From contig NZ_CP077094.1 in assembly GCF_014269025.2 (NCBI RefSeq), forward strand, positions 1,178,001 to 1,242,000: a stretch of DNA of 64,000 nt, written 5' to 3'. Within the stretch, counting starts at the first letter, position 1. Each line of letters starts with the position of its first letter. The position numbers and the translations under genes were made by a program. Of this stretch, positions 1 through 10,159 are shown one piece after another. The stretch is from Pseudomonas promysalinigenes. GTDB taxonomy: Bacteria; Pseudomonadota; Gammaproteobacteria; Pseudomonadales; Pseudomonadaceae. The notes beneath the pieces were generated by a model, which had not been told where the DNA came from, made no database searches, and saw only the letters and a list, made by a program, of their open reading frames with translations.

Positions 1-1949
<1,949 letters not shown>

Positions 1950-2076
1950 ATAACACCCAAGCAATCTGCAACGCAGATTGTGGTGGTGAAGACGAAAGAC
2001 CCGAAAATTCGTAACATCACAAATCGCATATCCGAATTCGCTGGGCTGTCCAACAGGACATTCTGGCTACAGAATT
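1950..2076 (+). other. 23S-5S internal transcribed spacer
   Basis: About 127 bases lie between the estimated 23S end and the 5S start. No tRNA cloverleaf was found here. The segment would be removed by rRNA processing. Confidence 0.8.
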
Positions 2077-2193
2077 TCTTGACGACCATAGAGCATTGGA
2101 ACCACCTGATCCCATCCCGAACTCAGTAGTGAAACGATGCATCGCCGATGGTAGTGTGGGGTTTCCCCATGTGAGAGTAGGTCATCGTCAAGA
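2077..2193 (+). rRNA. 5S ribosomal RNA
   Basis: The terminal helix is visible as TCTTGACGA at 2077-2085 pairing with TCGTCAAGA at 2185-2193. Between them are the conserved 5S segments CCCATCCCGAACTC (loop B/C region) and CGATGGTAGTGTGGGG. The length of 117 nt fits a Pseudomonas 5S. It is the last gene of the rRNA operon; no tRNA follows it. Confidence 0.95.
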
Positions 2194-2203
2194 TTCATTT
2201 CGC

Positions 2204-2244
2204 AAAACCCCTATCTGCGCATGCAGGTAGGGGTTTTGTCTTTT
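2204..2244 (+). terminator. rho-independent terminator of the rRNA operon
   Basis: AAAACCCCTA at 2204-2213 pairs with TAGGGGTTTT at 2228-2237, with an inner TGCGCATGCA palindrome. A T-rich tract (GTCTTTT) follows. It lies directly after 5S. Confidence 0.9.
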
Positions 2245-2499
2245 CTGGCTTTTGCTGATTGCGTATTGATAATGCGGCGCTTTGACGCTGCAAGCAAAGG
2301 TCATTTGTCTGTATCCTCCTGTGCGCCCCGTTAGTGGGGTGAGATAATATTTCTCGCAATTAAACGTGACTTGTTCGCGCTTAGGCTGCGTCAAGACTTA
2401 AGTTCGGGGCAATCCTGGCCCCCGAACCGAGCGATGCCAGCGTACCGTGCTGCGCATTTCTGGACGATTAACGTCCGATCACTTGAGGTTACAAGCAAG
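2245..2499. other. spacer between rRNA operon and acetolactate synthase
   Basis: No gene was found. A hairpin GTTCGGGG (2402-2409)/CCCCGAAC (2420-2427) has no T-tract and could be a leader structure. A GATAAT at 2343-2348 is a possible -10 element, but no convincing -35 is paired with it. The reading frame of the downstream gene extends back into this region, but that extension looks non-coding. Confidence 0.5.
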
Positions 2500-4143
2500 A
2501 TGGCCAAGGCCGCCGATGTCGTTGTGCAATGCCTGGAAAACGAAGGTGTCGAGTATGTGTTCGGCATTCCTGGTGAGGAAAACCTCGACCTGCTGGAATC
2601 CCTGCGCAAGTCGAAGATCAAGCTGGTACTGACCCGCCATGAGCAGTCCGCAGGTTTCATGGCCGCCACCTATGGTCGCCTGACCGGCAAGACTGGCGTC
2701 AGCCTGTCGACCCTGGGCCCTGGCGCGACCAACCTGGTAACCGCCAGTGCCTATGCCTATCTGGGCGGCATGCCGATGATGATGATCACCGGCCAAAAGC
2801 CGATCAAGAAGTCCAAACAGGGCCGCTTCCAGATCATCGACGTGTGCGGCATGATGGACCCCATCACCAAGTACACCCACCAGTTCGCTTCGGCCGACAA
2901 CATCCCGGCACGTATGCGCGAAGCATTCCGTCTGGCTGAGGAAGAAAAACCGGGCGCGGTACACTTGGAGCTGCCTGAAGACATCGCCGCCGAGCAAACC
3001 GACGCGCTGCCGATCCCGCGCAGCCTGCACCGCCGTCCGCTGGCCGAGCACGTGGCCATCGAAGCTGCGGTAGAAAAACTGCAAAAAGCTCGCAGCCCGA
3101 TTCTAGTGATCGGCGCCGGCGCCAACCGCAAGATGACCGCCAAGGTCCTCAAGCAGTTGATCGACAAGACCGGTATCCCGTTCATCACCACGCAGATGGG
3201 CAAGGGTGTGGTCGACGAACGCCACCCGCGCTTCCTCGGCAACGCCGCGCTGTCCTCCGGTGATTTCGTCCACCGCGCCATTGAAGCGGCCGACCTGATC
3301 ATCAACATCGGCCACGACGTGATCGAGAAGCCACCATTCTTCATGGTCCGTGGCGGCACCGAAGTCATCCACATCAGCTTCCGTTCCGCCGAAGTCGACG
3401 CGGTTTACTTCCCACAAGTGGAGGTGATCGGTGACATCGCCAACGCTGTATGGCAGATCAGCGAAGCCCTGACCGACACCGCTCACTGGGACTTCACCCG
3501 CCTGATGGCCATCCGTGAGGCCAACGAAGCTCAAATCGCCGAAGGCGCCGATGACGATCGCTTCCCGGTCTACCCGCAGCGCCTGGTTGCGGATATCCGC
3601 CGCGTGCTGCCATCCGAAGGCATCGTCGCCTTGGATAACGGTATCTACAAGATCTGGTTCGCTCGTAACTACAAGGCGCACAAGCCCAACACCGTGCTGC
3701 TGGACAACGCCCTGGCGACCATGGGCGCTGGCTTGCCATCGGCCATGGCCTCGCATCTGGTTTACCCGGATCGCCCGGTAATCTCGGTATGCGGTGACGG
3801 CGGCTTCATGATGAACAGCCAGGAACTGGAAACCGCAGTGCGTCTGGGCATGCATATCACCGTCGTGATCCTGCGTGACGATGGCTACGGCATGATTCGC
3901 TGGAAGCAGGCCAACATGGGCTTCACCGATTTCGGTCTGGACTATGGCAACCCGGACTTCGTCAAGTACGCCGAAGCCTACGGTGCCAATGGCCACCGCG
4001 TGGAAAGCGCCGAGGGTCTGCTGCCGCTGCTGGAGCACTGCATCAAGACCCCAGGTGTCCATGTGATCGACTGCCCTGTCGACTACAGCGAGAATGACCG
4101 CATCCTCAACAGCGAACTGCGTGAGCGCGCGCTGGCGGTTTAA
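2500..4143 (+). CDS. acetolactate synthase, catabolic (AlsS/BudB-like), ThDP-dependent
   Basis: A 547-residue member of the pyruvate-decarboxylating ThDP family, predicted to condense two pyruvates to 2-acetolactate and CO2 in the cytoplasm. The N-terminal ThDP domain shows FGIPGEENLD and the catalytic glutamate E48 in TRHEQSAGFMA. The C-terminal cofactor motif begins GDGGFM near residue 432 and ends in RDDGYG, with D where anabolic enzymes have N; this substitution is also seen in catabolic AlsS/BudB. The start is the ATG of MAKAADVV, preceded by TGAGGT; an earlier in-frame codon would add 43 unconserved residues. No regulatory small subunit (ilvN) and no acetolactate decarboxylase is adjacent, so the physiological role is open. 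The exact subfamily is inferred. Confidence 0.85.
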   Translation: MAKAADVVVQCLENEGVEYVFGIPGEENLDLLESLRKSKIKLVLTRHEQSAGFMAATYGRLTGKTGVSLSTLGPGATNLVTASAYAYLGGMPMMMITGQKPIKKSKQGRFQIIDVCGMMDPITKYTHQFASADNIPARMREAFRLAEEEKPGAVHLELPEDIAAEQTDALPIPRSLHRRPLAEHVAIEAAVEKLQKARSPILVIGAGANRKMTAKVLKQLIDKTGIPFITTQMGKGVVDERHPRFLGNAALSSGDFVHRAIEAADLIINIGHDVIEKPPFFMVRGGTEVIHISFRSAEVDAVYFPQVEVIGDIANAVWQISEALTDTAHWDFTRLMAIREANEAQIAEGADDDRFPVYPQRLVADIRRVLPSEGIVALDNGIYKIWFARNYKAHKPNTVLLDNALATMGAGLPSAMASHLVYPDRPVISVCGDGGFMMNSQELETAVRLGMHITVVILRDDGYGMIRWKQANMGFTDFGLDYGNPDFVKYAEAYGANGHRVESAEGLLPLLEHCIKTPGVHVIDCPVDYSENDRILNSELRERALAV

Positions 4144-4148
4144 GCTGT

Positions 4149-4215
4149 AACGGCCCTTCTCACGGGCAAGACTGCTCCAACGGAAACTGGAGCGGGCTTG
4201 CCCGCGTTTCTTTCT
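4149..4215. repeat. degenerate REP-like inverted pair
   Basis: Two facing copies of a degenerate REP-like unit: CTCACGGGCAAGACTGCTCC, then GGAGCGGGCTTGCCCGCG. It sits directly after the acetolactate synthase stop and could serve as its transcript end. It also marks the left edge of the lower-GC cassette. Confidence 0.6.
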
Positions 4216-4289
4216 GGCAGTAGCTATTCAGCGCACTGCAGTGTGATTGATCCATCATGCTCATGCTCCACTAATCGGAGCACCAGATC

Positions 4290-6224
4290 ATGACCATCGG
4301 ATCGACGCACAATCATCCCGCTGATTTGGCCATCGAGCCAGACGGCCTCATCCAGCCATGGGCTGTCCGTTTCCCTAACCCCCCAGACCTTTGTTTTGAC
4401 TATCGCCGGTTGGTTGAGCAGGCTGGCGGAATAGCGAGCGCCACACGCCATGAACATCGTATTTGTATAGTAGGTGCCGGCGTCACCGGTTTGACTGCTG
4501 CGCGAGAGCTATTGCGCTGCGGCTTCACCCATATCACGTTGATCGAGCAATCCCGACGTGTAGGCGGTCGTCATCTGACGGTGGTGAACAATGGTGAAGA
4601 TTACAAACAGCCCTCGACACCCTTCGAGATGGGGGCCATGCGCATGCCGTTCTTCAATAGAAGCGTTGAGGCACCCAAAGCCGGGCGCTCGCTGATGGCG
4701 CACTACGCCCAGTTATTCGATCTGCACATTTCCGATTTTCCAAATCCCGGTACACGATGGGTCAATGCCACAGGTATTTATCTGCGGGAGGGTCAGCTCG
4801 AGGGTAAGGGCGAGCCGGAGCTGTTGTTGTGGCATAACCCGGAGGGTGATACGCCACCACCAAGCACCATACTGGCGTCGGTTCATGACAAATGGCGGCG
4901 TTTCGCTGAGCAGTTCGCAGAACGGGTGGCAGCTGTGTACGGTACGCAAGAGTGGCAGGCGATGTGGTCAGCCATAGTCGAACGTTATCATCGCTTGTCA
5001 TTCCGTGAACTGGTCCGAATGCCAGTTCTGCAGGCTTGGGACCCAAAAAAGGCAGGTGACTTCGGCGGGTTGGGCATGACGCGGGAGGAGTCTGCCGTTT
5101 TTTATGCAATCGGCATTGGTGATGGCAGTTGGGGAGCCTTCTATGACGTCTGCTGCCTATATCCGCTGCGCACAGCCATTTTCGGTTTCAGTAGCCACTT
5201 GCAGTTGGTCCATGGCCGAGTCGATCAAGATGGCGACCCTTTAGCCGCCCCTTACCTTGGAGCAGGCAGCGTGTCTGACAGCAGAGGGCTTCAGTTTCAG
5301 GCGCCTGCATATATTGGCCTGGCTGCCCTTGATGAATGCTTGCTGTTCATGGACATCGAGGGGCCAGACTCATCGCTCTATCGCCATTTGCTGACACGAA
5401 AGGATGGCCTACTGACCGATAGTTCGGTATGTGGGCTTCACAAGCAACCCGACGGAAAGATCCGAGTTGAGTATCGCTGGCAGCATAGCCAGCCAGAGCG
5501 AGTGCAATTACTCGATGCAGCGTTTGACAGCGTCATCCTCACTACGCCTTCGTGGCTCATTGAAACAAATATGCGCCTGGAAGGTTTCAGCCAAGAGATG
5601 TTGCCTCGATCGGTGATTGATGCCTGGACACATGCCCACTGGGAAACTAGCTGCAAAATCTACGCACCGTTGCACAAAAGCTTTCTAGACCTTAATAAAC
5701 GGCTGCCTCAGATTCTGGTAACCGACAGCTTCGTGCACGATGTCTACGCCTACCGCTACAACGACCGTTACCCAGAGGACTGCATCCTGCTGAGTTACAC
5801 CTGGGAGGATGATGCAACGAAACTGGCCGTTTTTACTGATGACGAACTGGGCGATAAATGCATCAAAGAACTCGACCGCATTCTGTTGCGCTGCAGCAAT
5901 ATTGCAGAACCCATTTCGCCCTACATCGATACCCGAAACATTCGCATACAGCGATGGATGACAGACCGAAACGCATTGGGCTGTGCGAAGTTGTACCGTC
6001 CCGGCACCTATTATGATGCTGTCAGCCTGATGAAGTATAACCGTGACTTCAGCTGCGCTTCTGGGCTCTACCTGGCCGGCGAATCGTTCTCCGTCGACGC
6101 TGGCTGGACGGAGCCTTGCCTTCGCACGGCCATCGATGCCGTGATCAATCTGTGCAATCACACCTCTGCTCGTTTCAATGGGGGGTTCGATCTTGTCCAC
6201 TATCCGCATTACCAGGTTCAGTAA
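4290..6224 (+). CDS. FAD-dependent L-amino-acid 2-monooxygenase / amine oxidase family
   Basis: A 644-residue flavoprotein of the family that includes tryptophan 2-monooxygenase IaaM, phenylalanine 2-monooxygenase and lysine 2-monooxygenase DavB. These oxidatively decarboxylate an L-amino acid to the amide one carbon shorter. Seen: the FAD motif VGAGVTG (61-67), VGGR (91-94), FEMGAMRMP (112-120, close to the EVGAMRFP of the phenylalanine enzyme), FPNPG, LLSYTWEDD, and the C-terminal flavin segment AGESFSVDAGWTEP (596-609). About 55 residues precede the Rossmann fold. There is no signal peptide. Substrate cannot be read from sequence. The ATG has GGAG nine bases upstream. The neighbouring amidase supports amide formation rather than deamination. 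Sampled GC is 52-53%. Confidence 0.8.
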   Translation: MTIGSTHNHPADLAIEPDGLIQPWAVRFPNPPDLCFDYRRLVEQAGGIASATRHEHRICIVGAGVTGLTAARELLRCGFTHITLIEQSRRVGGRHLTVVNNGEDYKQPSTPFEMGAMRMPFFNRSVEAPKAGRSLMAHYAQLFDLHISDFPNPGTRWVNATGIYLREGQLEGKGEPELLLWHNPEGDTPPPSTILASVHDKWRRFAEQFAERVAAVYGTQEWQAMWSAIVERYHRLSFRELVRMPVLQAWDPKKAGDFGGLGMTREESAVFYAIGIGDGSWGAFYDVCCLYPLRTAIFGFSSHLQLVHGRVDQDGDPLAAPYLGAGSVSDSRGLQFQAPAYIGLAALDECLLFMDIEGPDSSLYRHLLTRKDGLLTDSSVCGLHKQPDGKIRVEYRWQHSQPERVQLLDAAFDSVILTTPSWLIETNMRLEGFSQEMLPRSVIDAWTHAHWETSCKIYAPLHKSFLDLNKRLPQILVTDSFVHDVYAYRYNDRYPEDCILLSYTWEDDATKLAVFTDDELGDKCIKELDRILLRCSNIAEPISPYIDTRNIRIQRWMTDRNALGCAKLYRPGTYYDAVSLMKYNRDFSCASGLYLAGESFSVDAGWTEPCLRTAIDAVINLCNHTSARFNGGFDLVHYPHYQVQ

Positions 6225-6378
6225 GTGCGGGGATTCGAAGCATATCCCTAGGCTTTATCTTACATCCTGATTCGCCTTGTCCTTCAAGCCCCGTGGGAGT
6301 CCCCTGACTGTCGCGCCACGGGCAACTCCCGTTCTACTTGGCGTCCTTCCACAACAATCAAAAACGAAGGAAGCCGTC

Positions 6379-7275
6379 ATGTCTGCATCCAGCAGTGCTG
6401 TAAGTCCCGTCCGTATCGCCGTCATTCAATTCGACCCGCAAGTGGGTCTGGCGCACGCTGAAAGTAACTTGAGCCGAAGTTTGGCCCTGGCCTGCCGTGC
6501 AGTCAGCGAAGGCGCCAATCTGATTGTGCTGCCGGAGCTTGCAAATACAGGCTACACGTTCCATTCGCGAGCCGAAGCCTATGCGCATGCCGAAGTCCTG
6601 GACCATGGTCCAAGTCAGCAAGCCTGGGCCGAGTTCGCGCAAAGCAATCAGGTCTACCTTGCTGCCGGCTTCGCCGAGCGGGACGGCCTGAGACTCTATG
6701 ACAGTGCCGTGCTGTTCGGCCCACAAGGCCGCCTCGGGCACTATCGCAAGGCGCACTTGTGGAACCAGGAGAAGCTTTGGTTCACCCCAGGGGACCTGGG
6801 CTTTCCGGTTTTCGAAACGCCGATTGGCCGCATCGGGCTGCTGATTTGCTGGGATATCTGGTTCCCTGAAGTTTCGCGGCTGATGGCGGGTCAAGGAGCC
6901 GATATCATTTGCAGCTTGAATAACTGGGTGTGGACACCGCCGCCACTCTTCGATGCGGCGGGGCGCTGCATGGCTTCGTACCTCACCATGACCGCTGCCC
7001 ACGTCAACAATCTCTACATCGCAGCCGCAAACCGCATTGGTAATGAGCGGGGAGGGCGCTTCCTTGGCTGTTCGTTGATTGCAGGTACAGATGGCTGGCC
7101 GATTGGAGAGGTCGCCGATGCGCAGGAGCAATGCATCGTCTACGCCGATGTCGACCTGAGTGCAGCGCGCTCGGCCCCCATCTGGAACAGCCTCAACGAC
7201 CTGCCGCGAGACCGTCGTACCGATTTATACGATGCCGCGCTGGGTTATCGCATGCATCCTCTGATGCCACGCTGA
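6379..7275 (+). CDS. nitrilase-superfamily amidase (C-N hydrolase)
   Basis: A 298-residue C-N hydrolase with the full catalytic triad: E53 in LPELANTGY, K124 in YRKAHLW and C157 in LICWDIWFPE. The family hydrolyses amides to acids plus ammonia, or carbamoyl groups. Next to an amino-acid 2-monooxygenase, the natural prediction is hydrolysis of the amide it makes, as DavA does after DavB in lysine catabolism. The ATG of MSASSSAV is chosen because GAAGGAAG lies a few bases upstream; an in-frame upstream extension lacks a ribosome site. It lies 154 bases after the monooxygenase and 9 bases before the membrane protein, so the latter two are surely co-transcribed. Confidence 0.85.
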   Translation: MSASSSAVSPVRIAVIQFDPQVGLAHAESNLSRSLALACRAVSEGANLIVLPELANTGYTFHSRAEAYAHAEVLDHGPSQQAWAEFAQSNQVYLAAGFAERDGLRLYDSAVLFGPQGRLGHYRKAHLWNQEKLWFTPGDLGFPVFETPIGRIGLLICWDIWFPEVSRLMAGQGADIICSLNNWVWTPPPLFDAAGRCMASYLTMTAAHVNNLYIAAANRIGNERGGRFLGCSLIAGTDGWPIGEVADAQEQCIVYADVDLSAARSAPIWNSLNDLPRDRRTDLYDAALGYRMHPLMPR

Positions 7276-7284
7276 GGGGGTCTT

Positions 7285-8439
7285 ATGGAACAGACATCTC
7301 CTTGCGCGCGGCATCACATGCTGTTGTTCACCCTGCTGACCCTCGTAGCATTGCTGCTCGCCAGTGTGGTGGTTAGCTTATTTTCTGACTACGCAACGCT
7401 GTCCGCTTCACTGGATCAGCCATTGAGCCGGCTGCGCTGGATCGTCGGCGATATCAGTGAAGTTGCCTTCTATAAACACGAGTTGCCAGCGCTGGGCATG
7501 CTTGTGGGCGCCTGCCTGGCCCATTTTGCACATGTGCAGGGATATCGTTGGCAGGGCTTCGCTATCTGCTATGGTAGCGGCCTGTGGCCCTGGTTGTTCA
7601 TGAGTTCTCTGCTTGGCCTGCTGCTAAGCCATATGCTCTGGGGTTGGACACTGGCTAGCGGTCTCTGGCAACCCACCTTTGTGGCCTTCGTTTCGTTGCC
7701 GGCTGCCATGGTGCTGTTGTTCGGCGGCGGCTGGCGCGTCTGCCTCTCAGGGGCGCTGCTGGGAGCCGTGTTGGTGACGCCTGCCAGCCTGCTGTTGGTC
7801 AACTTCCTGTGCTACCCACTGCAGGTTCCGGTGGTGATTGGCAACGTTTGCGGCATGGCGCTGGCAAGCCTGTTGGCTTTCATGCTTTGTAAGCGCTTTC
7901 CATCTTTGGTGCGTGACGGCTTGCGTCCTCGAATGCCGGCGCTCGTCACTGACAAACCAGATTACGGTGCGTTTTGGGTGTTGCGTCGGGTGCTTGCCGA
8001 CTTCAGCGAAGCAGCGTTTTTCGGTAATGAGCTGGCCAGCCTGGGTCTGCTGACTGGGGCGCTACTCGCCTATGCGTTAGCCCCGCTAGGCCCCGCCTAT
8101 GGCTCTGAGTTGTTGTTGCCCATGCTTGTCGGCCAGGCCTTGGCCTCGCTACTGGGTGTGTTGCTTTGGCGGCGCCATTGGCGAGCGCGTGGTTGGTATC
8201 CGACCTACATTCCCATCGTATCGGTGGTGCCTGCCTCAGTGCTGACACTGGGTGGTGACTGGCTCGTGGTGCTGAGCAGTGCCGCCCTCGGGGCGCTGTT
8301 TGCGCCGCCTTTAGCGGCAGCTATCAGTCAGCGCTTGCCGGGTTACATGCACGGTTATATCGGCAACGTTGTATCAATGGCCATTTGCACATTTGGCATC
8401 GTATCGCTACTCGTGCTGATCAGAGGAGCTGGAGTATGA
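7285..8439 (+). CDS. membrane protein built of two tandem homologous halves, unknown function
   Basis: A 384-residue, strongly hydrophobic protein with roughly ten membrane segments. It is an internal duplication. Residues 49-200 and 233-375 align throughout: GDISEVAFYKHEL (55-67) with ADFSEAAFFGNEL (238-250); WQPTF (128-132) with WYPTY (304-308); FGGGWRV with LGGDWLV; IGNVCGMA (185-192) with IGNVVSMA (359-366). Each half keeps an acidic SE..F...EL motif and an aromatic-proline motif. I do not recognise the family. Its place between an amidase and an asparaginase suggests a transporter for the substrate or product of the pathway; that is inference. The ribosome site is GAGGGGG. Its stop overlaps the next start (ATGA). 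Confidence 0.85.
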   Translation: MEQTSPCARHHMLLFTLLTLVALLLASVVVSLFSDYATLSASLDQPLSRLRWIVGDISEVAFYKHELPALGMLVGACLAHFAHVQGYRWQGFAICYGSGLWPWLFMSSLLGLLLSHMLWGWTLASGLWQPTFVAFVSLPAAMVLLFGGGWRVCLSGALLGAVLVTPASLLLVNFLCYPLQVPVVIGNVCGMALASLLAFMLCKRFPSLVRDGLRPRMPALVTDKPDYGAFWVLRRVLADFSEAAFFGNELASLGLLTGALLAYALAPLGPAYGSELLLPMLVGQALASLLGVLLWRRHWRARGWYPTYIPIVSVVPASVLTLGGDWLVVLSSAALGALFAPPLAAAISQRLPGYMHGYIGNVVSMAICTFGIVSLLVLIRGAGV

Positions 8440-9425
8440 GCGAGAAAACCCGTCTGCCTCGATTATCGCTAGGCTGCTTGGGGGGAACGGTCAGCATGCA
8501 GCCAGCGTCGCCAGGCAAAGGGATAACGCCGAGCCTGGAAGGCGATGATTTGTTGGCTGCAATACCGCAGCTAGCAGCGCTTGCCGAAATCACCAGCGTT
8601 ACGCTTTGCTTGCTGCCCAGTGCATCGCTGACCTTCCAGATCATGCTAGACGTGTTGGCCTGGGCGCGTTGTGAAGTGGAGCGTGGAGCCCAGGCGGTGG
8701 TGCTGACCCAAGGTACGGACACACTTGAGGAGTCTGCCTATCTCCTTGATAGGTTGTGGCCTTACGACATCCCTCTAGTTATGACGGGGGCCATGCGTGC
8801 GGCCAGTCAGCCGGGTAATGATGGGCCGGCCAACCTGTTGGCTGCAGTGCAGGTGGCACTGTCGATCAACAGTCACGGGCGTGGCGTGCTGGTTGTAATC
8901 AACGATCAGATTCATCAGGCCGCCCATGTTCGCAAGACTGCCAGCATGGCGATGGCTGCCTTCCAATCCCCTGGATGTGGGCTGGAAGGGTGCGTGGTGG
9001 AAGGGCGAGTGCTTTATCGATGCTCTGCCGCGCCGCGCAGGGTCCTGGCGCCGCCACAACGGTGCGATCAGCGTGTCGCACTTATCGAGGCCTGCCTGGA
9101 TGCCGATATTGCACTGCTAGAGACCATTCCTGCGCTGGGCTACGAGGGGCTGGTCGTCGCCGGGTTCGGGGCTGGCCATGTATCAGCTGCCTGGTCCGAG
9201 GCACTGGCGCGGATCGCTCGTGACATGCCGGTGATCGTGGCCAGCCGTACCGGTTGTGGGCCGACTGCTGGCGCCACTTATGGCTTTGTCGGTGCTGAAA
9301 TCGACCTGCAAGCCAAAGGCGTGTACATGGCCGGGATGCTCTGCCCACGCAAATGCCGAGTGTTGCTGTGGCTGCTGATTGGCCAGAGTGACCCAGTGGT
9401 ATTGCCAGACTGGCTGGCGCACTAG
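8436..9425 (+). CDS. L-asparaginase/glutaminase family protein
   Basis: A 329-residue asparaginase-fold protein. The first catalytic threonine lies in LGGTVSM (T18). The second motif reads TQGTDTLEES (T94, D95), with lysine K167 in VRKTAS and the conserved TGAMR and DGPANL segments. Family members hydrolyse asparagine or glutamine side-chain amides. No signal peptide is seen, so it is cytoplasmic. Its ATG overlaps the stop of the membrane protein by four bases, so the two are translationally coupled. A second amide hydrolase in the same operon suggests that it acts on a related omega-amide or recovers nitrogen; the true substrate is unknown. Confidence 0.85.
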   Translation: MSEKTRLPRLSLGCLGGTVSMQPASPGKGITPSLEGDDLLAAIPQLAALAEITSVTLCLLPSASLTFQIMLDVLAWARCEVERGAQAVVLTQGTDTLEESAYLLDRLWPYDIPLVMTGAMRAASQPGNDGPANLLAAVQVALSINSHGRGVLVVINDQIHQAAHVRKTASMAMAAFQSPGCGLEGCVVEGRVLYRCSAAPRRVLAPPQRCDQRVALIEACLDADIALLETIPALGYEGLVVAGFGAGHVSAAWSEALARIARDMPVIVASRTGCGPTAGATYGFVGAEIDLQAKGVYMAGMLCPRKCRVLLWLLIGQSDPVVLPDWLAH

Positions 9426-9432
9426 GGAAAAT

Positions 9433-9456
9433 GCCCGCCGAGCCAAGGCGGCGGGC
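9433..9456 (+). terminator. GC-rich hairpin after the cassette
   Basis: GCCCGCCG (9433-9440) pairs with CGGCGGGC (9449-9456), eight bases after the asparaginase stop. There is no T-tract, so it may be a weak or factor-dependent transcript end. Confidence 0.5.
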
Positions 9457-9515
9457 GAACCTGCAGCAGTCCTGTGCTAGGGTGCACACACCTTTGCTTT
9501 CCAGGACCTGAACCC

Positions 9516-10070
9516 ATGCTGCCACCACTGAGCGAAAAAGAACTCGCCCGCCTCGAAGACCTGCTGATCACCTACGGCAACGACTACTCGGTGCTCAACC
9601 TGGCCGAGCTCAACGGCTTTTTCACTGCGTTGGCCAGCTCCCCGGTCGACGTGCTACCAGAGCAATGGCTGCCCACTGTGGCAGGTGGCAAAGTCCCTAA
9701 ATTCAAGAAGCCTGCCCATGAGGAGGCCTATACCGCATTGATGCTGCGTTATGCCGACCAGGTCGCCGAGCAACTTGCGCAAGACCTCGAAGGCTTCGAG
9801 CCGCTGTTCGAGCACAGTGAGGCCGAGGAGGGCCCTGCGATCATCATGGAAGAGTGGTGCTTTGGCTACATGCGCGGCACGCAGGTCGCGGCGTGGGGCG
9901 AACTGCCGCCAGAACAGGACCAACTGCTCAAGGCGATTTCATTGCATGGGCTAGAAGACAATTTCGAGTTGCTCGATGCCATGAGCTTTGATGAATTGCA
10001 GGCCTGTGTGCCACAGGTTGTGCAAGCGGCGCGTAGTCTCTATCGATACCAGAAGCATTCCCGGCATTGA
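9516..10070 (+). CDS. UPF0149 (YecA/YgfB-family) protein
   Basis: A 184-residue acidic, all-helical protein of the UPF0149 family. It shows the family segments ELNGFFTAL near the N-terminus and EEWCFGYMRG in the middle. The C-terminal SEC-C zinc motif present in some members is absent here. The molecular role of the family is poorly defined. The start is the ATG of MLPPLSEKE, preceded by AGGACCTG; an upstream in-frame codon would add 14 unconserved residues. It stands alone between the lower-GC cassette and the GST gene. Confidence 0.75.
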   Translation: MLPPLSEKELARLEDLLITYGNDYSVLNLAELNGFFTALASSPVDVLPEQWLPTVAGGKVPKFKKPAHEEAYTALMLRYADQVAEQLAQDLEGFEPLFEHSEAEEGPAIIMEEWCFGYMRGTQVAAWGELPPEQDQLLKAISLHGLEDNFELLDAMSFDELQACVPQVVQAARSLYRYQKHSRH

Positions 10071-10159
10071 CCGCATGATTGTTTCGCTAGGCGAAATTAT
10101 GGTTTGCTTCCCGCGCTGATTCACCTGCCAGGCGAATGACCGCAAGATGAGCTCCAACC

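Noticed and set aside
2194..2499. Possible tRNA gene after 5S
   Set aside because: No cloverleaf or T-arm consensus was found; only the rRNA terminator and a hairpin are present.
2479..4062. Several open frames on the minus strand under acetolactate synthase
   Set aside because: They overlap a clear ThDP enzyme and show no protein family features.
4290..6224. Calling the monooxygenase iaaM and the amidase iaaH (auxin synthesis)
   Set aside because: IaaH is an amidase-signature serine enzyme, whereas this amidase is a nitrilase-fold cysteine enzyme; the monooxygenase is also longer than IaaM. The substrate cannot be fixed from sequence.
4290..7275. Calling the pair davB and davA (lysine catabolism)
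   Set aside because: Architecture is alike, but the monooxygenase is about 80 residues longer than DavB as I recall it, and DavB-DavA normally lie elsewhere without these partners. Kept only as a family comparison.
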